11,144 nucleotides of DNA, taken from an uncultured Eubacteriales bacterium (GTDB lineage Bacteria > Bacillota > Clostridia > Oscillospirales > Acutalibacteraceae). The stretch covers positions 1-11,144 of the forward strand of contig ONNU01000127.1 of NCBI GenBank assembly GCA_900319255.1, written 5' to 3'. Below, piece by piece: positions 6,523-11,144 of the stretch (within the stretch, counting starts at the first letter, position 1; every line of letters starts with the position of its first letter). Both the position numbers and the translations under genes were made by a program. The notes under the pieces are model-generated. The model was not told the DNA's origin. It saw only the letters and a list, made by a program, of their open reading frames with translations, and ran no database searches.

Positions 6523-7893
6523 TTATTCATCATCAGTGTAATCGTCATCGTTTGTATAATCATCCGTATAATCATCTGTATTGTCATCTGTGTAATCGTT
6601 ATAGTCTGTATCGTCCGTATAATCTGTATCATCCGTATCATCCGTATTGCCGGTCTCGTCAATAAAGGTGATATCATCGCCGCCTTCTTCTGTATCGGCA
6701 GTTTCATCAGTGCCGCTTTCCTCCTCTGAAGCATTGGTATCAACATAACCGCCGCCTACGATAGCGCGCAGCTCGTCAAGTCTGTCGGGTGTTGCGGAAG
6801 CCATTGAGTTATTGATGATAATAACATCGGTAATGCCGTTTTTCTCAAGATAGCTCTTGAGATCAATATGAGCATAACGGAAGTCGATAAGATGAGCTTC
6901 ACTGTAGGTATACGCAATGAAGGGGGAGAAGGCATTGCCGTAGGATTCCTTAAGTACAGCGATCTTTTTGCCGTTGCCCTGGGGGTTCTTTGTTACAAGG
7001 ATAGGCTCATCGCCGCCGAGGAATACGCCGTAGGCATTGCTGCCCTCTGCATAGGTATGAAGAAGAGCGTGCTCCTGAGGATTTTCGCCGTTTTCGTCAT
7101 ATTTCTCGCAGTCAACATTATAGGAGGGATAATAATATGTTACAGTATCCTCTTTCAGATCGTCACGTCCTGAGAAATAAGCGAAGGAACCTGTATAACC
7201 CTCGATCTTGTCCGATTTCAGGGAGCTAAGCTCAACAGGTGTAACGCCAGCTGCCTTTGCAAAAGCCCTGTATGCATAATATGCGCCGAGAGCAGTCCAG
7301 TGATGATCGGAATTGAAATAAAGATATTCGTCACGGTGATGAACGATCTTATTGAATGCATTGACGCCCTTTACATCAGAGGAATAGGATTTTACGATGG
7401 TATCCAGATATGTATCCTGGGGATTGCAGAGATCCTTGAATTTATCGGGAAGATCAACTCCTACATGGGTAGGTACGACAACATTGTAAAGCGTGAATTT
7501 GTCGCCGAGCTGCTTTTTGACAAATGATATTGTTTCAGCATAATCCTTTGCTGCTGACTCACCGCCGTAGAAAAGCTCATATGCAACATTATTATAAACG
7601 AAAATACCGCCGTCAGCCATTTCGCCGGAGCTTTCCGGTGTGGGGTCAACTATCTCGGGAATAGGACCGGTCTCATCATCCTCGTCCTTGGATTCTTCCT
7701 TTGAAGCCTCCTGCTGAGAAGTCTGAGAAGCCTTGCTTTCATCAGAACCGCCCTCATTATCAGAAGCTGCAGCGCTGGACTGTGTGTCTGCGGAGCTGCT
7801 TTCCTCCTTATTTTCGCCGCATCCAGCAAATACAACAGTGCAAAGCATAGAAGCAGCGATCACAGAACAGATCAATGCCTTTTTATTCAGCAT
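6523..7893 (-). CDS. DHHW-family lipoprotein with acidic repeat tail
   Basis: This 456-residue protein is predicted to be exported and lipid-anchored: a Lys-containing start, a hydrophobic segment at 6-22, and the lipobox FAGC with Cys25. Residues 27-90 are a Ser/Glu/Asp-rich linker. The folded part (about 95-385) contains DHHW at 196-199 within YFNSDHHWTALG and KESYGNAF at 315-322. Both are landmarks of the DHHW family (PF14286), which resembles the SGNH-like AlgX/AlgJ proteins used in polysaccharide O-acetylation; in that fold Asp and His would be catalytic. The partner MBOAT (AlgI-like) gene often found with such proteins is not in this window. Residues 417-456 consist only of D, T, Y, N and one E. 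The start is ATG 7893 with AAAGGA about 12 bases upstream, a slightly long spacing. It has its own promoter. Acetyl transfer is an inference from the family. Confidence 0.88.
   Translation of the reverse strand: MLNKKALICSVIAASMLCTVVFAGCGENKEESSSADTQSSAAASDNEGGSDESKASQTSQQEASKEESKDEDDETGPIPEIVDPTPESSGEMADGGIFVYNNVAYELFYGGESAAKDYAETISFVKKQLGDKFTLYNVVVPTHVGVDLPDKFKDLCNPQDTYLDTIVKSYSSDVKGVNAFNKIVHHRDEYLYFNSDHHWTALGAYYAYRAFAKAAGVTPVELSSLKSDKIEGYTGSFAYFSGRDDLKEDTVTYYYPSYNVDCEKYDENGENPQEHALLHTYAEGSNAYGVFLGGDEPILVTKNPQGNGKKIAVLKESYGNAFSPFIAYTYSEAHLIDFRYAHIDLKSYLEKNGITDVIIINNSMASATPDRLDELRAIVGGGYVDTNASEEESGTDETADTEEGGDDITFIDETGNTDDTDDTDYTDDTDYNDYTDDNTDDYTDDYTNDDDYTDDE
6526..6645 (-). repeat. Degenerate 9-12 bp tandem repeats encoding the Asp/Thr/Tyr tail
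   Basis: The last 40 codons of the DHHW gene are built from imperfect TDD, TDY and TDDY units, seen on the + strand as repeated atcatccgt, atcatctgt and ataatc words. The unit lengths are multiples of three, so gain or loss of units would keep the frame. Codon choice varies (GAT/GAC, ACA/ACG), so the array is not freshly duplicated. Confidence 0.8.
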
Positions 7894-7943
7894 AAATTAT
7901 CACATTCCTTTCAGAAAAAAATATCAGTTAATGCAACGTAAAT

Positions 7944-7972
7944 ATTATATCACATTAAAAATACAGGTTCAA
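7944..7972 (-). promoter_or_regulatory. Consensus housekeeping promoter of the DHHW lipoprotein gene
   Basis: On the minus strand, TTGAAC (7972-7967) and TATAAT (7949-7944) are separated by exactly 17 bases, with TGA directly before the -10 box (extended -10). It lies about 50 bases before the ATG at 7893. This indicates transcription by the main sigma factor, independent of the ECF gene upstream. Confidence 0.82.
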
Positions 7973-8048
7973 TATTTTTTACGCCATTATCAAAGATTTT
8001 GTGTTCATCCGAATGGAATAATACAGCTTTCGGAGCTATAAACAGGAT

Positions 8049-8086
8049 CCGCCGCTGTACATACATAAAATGCAGTGCAGCGGCGG
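8049..8086 (-). terminator. GC-rich hairpin after the anti-sigma-like gene
   Basis: CCGCCGCTGTAC (8049-8060) pairs with GTGCAGCGGCGG (8075-8086) over 12 bp with one G-U pair and a 14-base loop. It starts 18 bases after the stop codon of the upstream minus-strand gene. The following RNA is AUCCUGUUUAUAG, a poor U-run, so termination efficiency is uncertain. Confidence 0.6.
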
Positions 8087-8104
8087 TTATAAAAATACTA
8101 TTGT

Positions 8105-9058
8105 TTATTCAAGTATCTCACCCTGATCGTTGTATTGCAGATCATTGGGATCGACATGGTTGCTTTCGGATTCCTCCGGCTCAGCGTCAGACAGGATAAG
8201 CTCATATTCATTTACATCTGACATTCCCCGCATTGTTTTTTCAAGCGATTCAAGAAGCAGATCCTTGTCAATTGCTCCATAATAATTTTCGAGTGTTTTT
8301 GAAACGATAACGGTTAATTTTGAGTAATCTCCCATAGTATATATCGCAACCTCTTCGCCTCCGAAACCGGAGTATTCAACAGTACCGTTGTCCGTGATAT
8401 CAACAGAGATCAGCTTTACATCATCACCAATGGAATTTTCTTTTTTCCATGCGTCAAATACTTTATCCGATGTTGCCTCTGAATAGATCTGAGTTGATAC
8501 AAGCCTTCCGTCAACGACCTTGTATATGTCAAAGTTCATCCATTCGACCGCAATTTCTTCAGAGGTCTCAAATGAGGTTTGTTCTGATGACTGCATTTGC
8601 TCTGAGCCTTCTGCCGGGGAAACTTCCTCTTCTGAGCTGTCGGTGCTTTCCTCAGAAGCGCCGGATGTGACTTCGGTATTTTCAGAAGTCTCGGGCGCTG
8701 AGGAGCCCTCCGGTGCTGATAAATGAGCTTCTGCCGATGACTGTACAGGGCTTACAGCTCCCGAATCGCCGGCATCCGAAGCCTCGCTGCTGCTTGTACC
8801 GGATACCGGAGTCACAGCCTGAGCGTTTCCGGAAGGCTCAGAAACCGAGCTTTCAGGGAATGGATTATCGGTTTTGAATTCGCTGCCGCTTTGTATGACC
8901 TGCGCAATAATAACACTTGAAAGAACTGCCGCAATACACGCAGCTATTGAACCTATCATGATAATAAGCTTTTTTGTTGTAGCCTTCTTTTGATTTGCCT
9001 TTTCGATAATATCATCGTCAATATTTCCTATGCTTTCAAAAAGATCTAATTCTGTCAT
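8105..9058 (-). CDS. Single-pass membrane protein, probable anti-sigma factor
   Basis: This 317-residue protein is encoded directly after, and overlapping by four bases (ATGA), an ECF sigma gene, the classic place for its membrane-bound anti-sigma factor. The N-terminal 30 residues are cytoplasmic and include LFESIGNIDDDIIEKA, a pattern I recognise from proteins paired with this kind of clostridial ECF sigma factor and a likely sigma-binding segment. One transmembrane helix is at about 31-53. Residues 57-171 form a long Ser/Glu/Pro/Ala-rich stalk without Cys. An exported domain (about 172-290) ends in an acidic tail. I cannot name the outer domain with certainty; GTVEYSGFGG and the helix with VSKTLENYYG recall GerMN-type folds only faintly. 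It has no zinc-binding HxxxCxxC motif of ZAS-type anti-sigma factors. The start has GGAGG 7 bases upstream. Inferred job: hold the sigma factor at the membrane until an outside signal releases it. Confidence 0.72.
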   Translation of the reverse strand: MTELDLFESIGNIDDDIIEKANQKKATTKKLIIMIGSIAACIAAVLSSVIIAQVIQSGSEFKTDNPFPESSVSEPSGNAQAVTPVSGTSSSEASDAGDSGAVSPVQSSAEAHLSAPEGSSAPETSENTEVTSGASEESTDSSEEEVSPAEGSEQMQSSEQTSFETSEEIAVEWMNFDIYKVVDGRLVSTQIYSEATSDKVFDAWKKENSIGDDVKLISVDITDNGTVEYSGFGGEEVAIYTMGDYSKLTVIVSKTLENYYGAIDKDLLLESLEKTMRGMSDVNEYELILSDAEPEESESNHVDPNDLQYNDQGEILE

Positions 9059-9609
9059 ATCAATTCCTCCTTTTCAAGCCTTTCCTTCAGCTTTGCGCGT
9101 GTTCTCATAAGCATGGCTTTTACCTTGCTTTCGGTAAAGCCGAACTGTTGTGATATCTCCCTGATGGGCTTTGCATACCAGTAACGGCAGACAAATACTC
9201 TTTGCTCAATACCCCTCAGTTCTTTCACAAACCGGTTGATGGTTTCATCAAGAAGCTTTTTTTCTGACTCGGCGGAGGGGTCTCCGCTGCTGGAAATACA
9301 TTCTGACAGCTCCTCCAGTATATCTGCGGTCTCACCGCTGCGCTTCTGTGCATTTTTCTTTCTCAGTCTGTCGATAGAAAGCCGTCTTGTGATCTTACCG
9401 AGAAAGGTTTTCAGAATTGCCGGACGATGAGGCGGTATGCTGTTCCATGCAGACATATATGTATCATTCACGCTTTCCTTGGAATCCTCCTCGTCACGCA
9501 GGATACCGAATGCGATGGAATAGCAGTAAGCGCCGTACATTTCCGCAGTAACGCTGAGAGCCTGTTCATCTCTGCTCCAGTACAGCTCAGTTAATTGTCC
9601 ATCAGTCAT
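9055..9609 (-). CDS. ECF-family RNA polymerase sigma factor
   Basis: This 184-residue sigma-70 family protein has only regions 2 and 4. Region 2 (about 24-85) includes the core-binding part with DEEDSKESVNDTY and AWNSIPPHRP, then TFLGKITRRLSIDRLRKK, where region 2.4 would read the -10 box. A polar linker (86-120) contains GETADILEELSE. Region 4 (about 122-178) carries RVFVCRYWY and the helix-turn-helix EISQQFGFTESKVKAMLMRTRAKLK, split here as EISQQFGFTE followed by SKVKAMLMRT, which would read the -35 box. The start ATG 9609 has an almost ideal AAAGGAGGT site (9617-9625) seven bases before it. The ECF-type promoter just upstream suggests the protein activates its own gene. It is translationally coupled to the membrane protein downstream. 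Its other targets are unknown. Confidence 0.93.
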   Translation of the reverse strand: MTDGQLTELYWSRDEQALSVTAEMYGAYCYSIAFGILRDEEDSKESVNDTYMSAWNSIPPHRPAILKTFLGKITRRLSIDRLRKKNAQKRSGETADILEELSECISSSGDPSAESEKKLLDETINRFVKELRGIEQRVFVCRYWYAKPIREISQQFGFTESKVKAMLMRTRAKLKERLEKEELI

Positions 9610-9644
9610 AGCCTTGACCTCCTTTCAATGCTCTTCTATATAAC

Positions 9645-9672
9645 TACTCGTAATTCTTTTTGATCGGTTACA
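9645..9672 (-). promoter_or_regulatory. ECF-type, probably autoregulated promoter of the sigma gene
   Basis: On the minus strand, TGTAAC (9672-9667) and CGAGTA (9650-9645) are 16 bases apart. This fits the general ECF pattern of an AAC-containing -35 and a CG-containing -10, and does not resemble TTGACA/TATAAT. The start point would fall near 9638, leaving a leader of about 30 bases with the strong ribosome binding site. A-rich DNA lies just upstream (9680-9687 as As on the + strand). Autoregulation is inferred. Confidence 0.65.
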
Positions 9673-9873
9673 CTTTTTCAAAAAAATTTTAGTATTTATT
9701 TAACTCAATCTGAATAAAATGTACCTTTTCAGTGAATTTGATAATTCCGAATAATATAAATACGCATGAATAGAGTAGTTTTATTATTTTCACTCTTGAG
9801 CTTCACGGATTCAGGTAAAACTGCTACTATCTATAAACTAAAAACTATCATCTATACAAAACAACATGATGTG
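9673..9873. other. AT-rich intergenic region between divergent genes
   Basis: This spacer separates the sigma gene promoter from the metallophosphoesterase promoter. It contains no open frame of note. An imperfect inverted repeat is visible: GTAGTTTTA near 9775-9783 and TAAAACTGCTAC near 9816-9827, with a three-base insertion in the second arm. Its role, perhaps a regulator site or a weak hairpin, is unknown. Confidence 0.45.
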
Positions 9874-9882
9874 TGATATAAT
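9874..9882 (+). promoter_or_regulatory. Extended -10 promoter of the metallophosphoesterase gene
   Basis: TGA followed by TATAAT (9877-9882) makes an extended -10 box about 58 bases before the GTG start. The -35 region 17 bases upstream (ATACAA) is poor, which extended -10 promoters tolerate. Confidence 0.55.
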
Positions 9883-9925
9883 TGAGTAAATCATAATAAT
9901 GAATGAGAAATTCCGATGGAGAGAA

Positions 9926-9935
9926 AGGGGAGAGG
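9926..9935 (+). promoter_or_regulatory. Ribosome binding site that decides the phosphoesterase start
   Basis: AGGGGAGAGG lies 4-7 bases before the GTG at 9940. The in-frame ATG at 9916 has no such site before it and would place this purine run inside the gene. Confidence 0.65.
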
Positions 9936-9939
9936 TACT

Positions 9940-10710
9940 GTGATCTACATTACAGGTGACTGTCACGGTGAATTCAATAAGCTTTCGTCATCTTCTTTTC
10001 CGGAGCAGCGGCAGATGACAAAAAAAGATACGCTGATAATATGCGGCGATTTTGGCGGGGTCTGGGATACGGATCCGGACAGCTCCTGCGAAGCATACTG
10101 GCTAAGATGGCTGGATGAAAAGCCTTTTACTACCGTATTCGTTGACGGCAACCACGAAAACTTCGACAGGCTCAATAATGAATTTCCGGTCGTGTCCTTC
10201 TGCGGAGGTAAAGCCCACAGGATCAGAGATAGTATTTTTCATCTGATGAGAGGGGAGATATACGAGATCGAGGGCAAAAAATTCTTTGTATTCGGCGGCG
10301 CAAAAAGCCATGATATACGGGATGGTATACTTTCAAGGAAGGATTTCGGGACTGATGATCAGTTCAAGGCTGCCGTCAGAAAATGGAAAAGACAGAAAAA
10401 ACAATTCAGGATCGAGCATGAAACATGGTGGCAGGAAGAACTGCCCAATGACGAGGAGATAAAACACGCAAAAGCTAACCTTGCCGCCGCAGGATATCGT
10501 GTCGATCATGTAATAACTCACTGCGCACCTCAGTCCATCGCAGAAAAGATGTATAATGCGCCTGCCTGCCCGGATAAGCTGACAGATTTTTTTGATGAGC
10601 TTCTTCCAGGGCTGGAGTTCCGATACTGGTTTTTCGGTCATTATCACGAGGACAGAAAGATAAATAATAAATTCATCCTGCTTTACGATCAGATCATCAG
10701 GATAGGCTGA
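9940..10710 (+). CDS. Calcineurin-like metallophosphoesterase
   Basis: This 256-residue cytoplasmic protein has the metal-binding blocks of the calcineurin-like phosphoesterase superfamily in order: GDCHG (Asp7, His9), GDFGG (Asp37), GNHEN (Asn71, His72), THCAP (His194) and GHYHED (His234, His236). These ligate two metal ions that hydrolyse a phosphoester. The second block lacks the Asp-Arg of the common GDxxDRG form and has GDFGGVW instead. There is no signal peptide or membrane segment. The probable start is GTG 9940, giving MIYITGD, the usual beginning of such proteins; the alternative ATG at 9916 would add eight residues. It stands alone, divergent from the sigma gene, so the substrate (protein, nucleotide or nucleic acid) cannot be told from context. 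Confidence 0.9.
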   Translation: MIYITGDCHGEFNKLSSSSFPEQRQMTKKDTLIICGDFGGVWDTDPDSSCEAYWLRWLDEKPFTTVFVDGNHENFDRLNNEFPVVSFCGGKAHRIRDSIFHLMRGEIYEIEGKKFFVFGGAKSHDIRDGILSRKDFGTDDQFKAAVRKWKRQKKQFRIEHETWWQEELPNDEEIKHAKANLAAAGYRVDHVITHCAPQSIAEKMYNAPACPDKLTDFFDELLPGLEFRYWFFGHYHEDRKINNKFILLYDQIIRIG

Positions 10711-10717
10711 AACTATA

Positions 10718-10766
10718 ATAAAAAATGCCCGCATCATTTCCGGAAAAAGGAAACCGCTGCGGGCAT
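10718..10766 (-). terminator. Terminator of the small zinc-ribbon gene
   Basis: ATGCCCGC (10725-10732) and GCGGGCAT (10759-10766) pair, and TTTCC (10737-10741) and GGAAA (10749-10753) can add an inner stem. On the minus strand the hairpin is followed by UUUUUAUUAUAG. It begins five bases after the stop of the small gene. On the + strand it may also stop transcripts of the phosphoesterase gene, with a weaker U-run. Confidence 0.8.
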
Positions 10767-10770
10767 ATAA

Positions 10771-10974
10771 TTATTTAAACAGAAGCTTCATAAAACCGCC
10801 GAACCTGAAACCGGCAGGAATGTTTTTCATTTCTCCGCAGGCAGGGCACTGGACGGGATATATAAGTTCATATTTCAGATCTGTATGTAGAAGATGAACC
10901 CTGTAGGTTTTATTGATGCACTGACGGCATATGCTTCCGCCGAAGCGTTTTTTTATCTTGCGTTTCGTAACCAT
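10771..10974 (-). CDS. Small zinc-ribbon-like protein of unknown function
   Basis: This 67-residue, basic protein contains two CxxC pairs, CRQC (Cys16, Cys19) and CPAC (Cys43, Cys46), separated by 23 residues. That is the arrangement of a zinc ribbon that binds one Zn ion. The N-terminus KRKIKKR is strongly positive, compatible with nucleic-acid or ribosome contact, but that is only a guess. The ATG at 10974 has AAGGAG (10982-10987) seven bases upstream, and a good terminator follows, so it looks like a real expressed gene in spite of its size. I do not recognise the family. It lies downstream of, and in the same direction as, the tRNA-Ser gene but beyond that gene's terminator. Confidence 0.72.
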   Translation of the reverse strand: MVTKRKIKKRFGGSICRQCINKTYRVHLLHTDLKYELIYPVQCPACGEMKNIPAGFRFGGFMKLLFK

Positions 10975-11070
10975 ATCTATTCTCCTTGTTAGTTAGTGTG
11001 ATCGACATAATCCCGATGGGGGAATGCCTGGATAAATGATTGATGTGACAGAAAAATAGTTTATATAAAT

Positions 11071-11101
11071 CAAAAGACCCCCGCCACTGACGTGACGGAG
11101 G
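11071..11101 (-). terminator. Terminator of the tRNA-Ser gene
   Basis: On the minus strand a 10-bp stem, CCTCCGTCAC (11101-11092) with GTGGCGGGGG (11087-11078), and a 4-base loop are followed by UCUUUUG. It starts four bases after the tRNA 3' end. Confidence 0.85.
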
Positions 11102-11105
11102 CTGA

Positions 11106-11144
11106 CGGAGGACAAGGGATTCGAACCCTCGCGCCGGTTTCCCG
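11106..11144 (-). tRNA. tRNA-Ser, 3' half only (5' part outside window)
   Basis: Read on the minus strand, the window edge enters at a class II variable arm (CGG, GAAA loop, CCG), followed by the T-arm GAGGG-TTCGAAT-CCCTT, the 3' acceptor strand GTCCTCC and discriminator G at 11106. A long variable arm with discriminator G and an acceptor matching GGAGGAC points to serine; leucine tRNAs normally have A there. The CCA end is not encoded, since TCA follows. The anticodon lies outside the window, so the isoacceptor is unknown. Confidence 0.85.

Noticed and set aside
6381..6665. A + strand open frame rich in His, Tyr and Asn
   Set aside because: It is the antisense reading of the Asp/Thr/Tyr codon repeats of the DHHW gene plus the intergenic hairpin; it has no ribosome site and no family.
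8449..8726. + strand open frames opposite the anti-sigma-like gene
   Set aside because: They are Ser-rich shadows produced by the Ser/Glu codon bias of the stalk; no ribosome sites or homology are apparent.
9775..9827. Imperfect inverted repeat in the divergent intergenic region as an operator
   Set aside because: The arms differ by a three-base insertion and lie about 30 bases apart in AT-rich DNA; it is noted in the region entry but is too weak to call.
11106..11144. tRNA-Ser 3' end as an integration site of a mobile element
   Set aside because: tRNA-Ser genes are common attachment sites, but no second copy of the tRNA 3' end and no integrase or phage gene was seen in the window.
1..11144. 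CRISPR array, transposase, toxin-antitoxin or defence operon
   Set aside because: No spaced direct repeats, DDE or tyrosine recombinase motifs, or paired small toxin/antitoxin genes were found on either strand.

Overview
The window looks like chromosomal DNA from a Gram-positive, Clostridia-type gut bacterium, probably close to Ruminococcus (Oscillospiraceae). The reasons are the Firmicutes-type trp gene order, AGGAGG-like ribosome binding sites, an ECF sigma/anti-sigma pair of a type I associate with Clostridia, a DHHW-family lipoprotein, and moderate GC with AT-rich intergenic DNA. The genus is an inference from style and was not searched.

Bases 1-5010 hold the distal part of a tryptophan biosynthesis operon on the + strand: trpG (its 5' end lies outside the window), trpD, trpC, trpF, trpB and trpA. 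All are intact and tightly packed, except for a 52-base gap between trpC and trpF. Together they carry chorismate-derived anthranilate to tryptophan. trpE and any leader/attenuator would lie upstream and are not visible. No terminator directly follows trpA. The first strong one is a 15-bp perfect hairpin about 360 bases downstream (5370-5419), after a noncoding stretch that contains a 9-bp perfect hairpin (5228-5248).

Bases 5442-9609 hold a minus-strand block. Read in its own direction, it begins with an ECF sigma factor that has a good ECF-type promoter, overlapping a single-pass membrane protein that is probably its anti-sigma partner. Next comes a DHHW-family lipoprotein with its own consensus promoter and a remarkable C-terminal tail made only of Asp, Thr, Tyr, Asn and one Glu. 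Last is a CPBP-family (Rce1-like) intramembrane protease ending in a clear terminator that faces the trp operon. GC-rich hairpins separate the units.

Bases 9640-9915 are an AT-rich divergent promoter region. A calcineurin-like metallophosphoesterase follows on the + strand, probably starting at GTG 9940. After it come a small minus-strand CxxC/CxxC zinc-ribbon-like protein with its own terminator, and at the right edge the 3' half of a tRNA-Ser on the minus strand, also with a terminator.

The trp region is ordinary core metabolism. The most interesting parts are the sigma/anti-sigma pair with a long Ser/Glu-rich stalk, the acidic repeat tail on the DHHW lipoprotein, and the unexplained noncoding stretch after trpA. 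I found no CRISPR array, transposase, phage gene or convincing new defence system.
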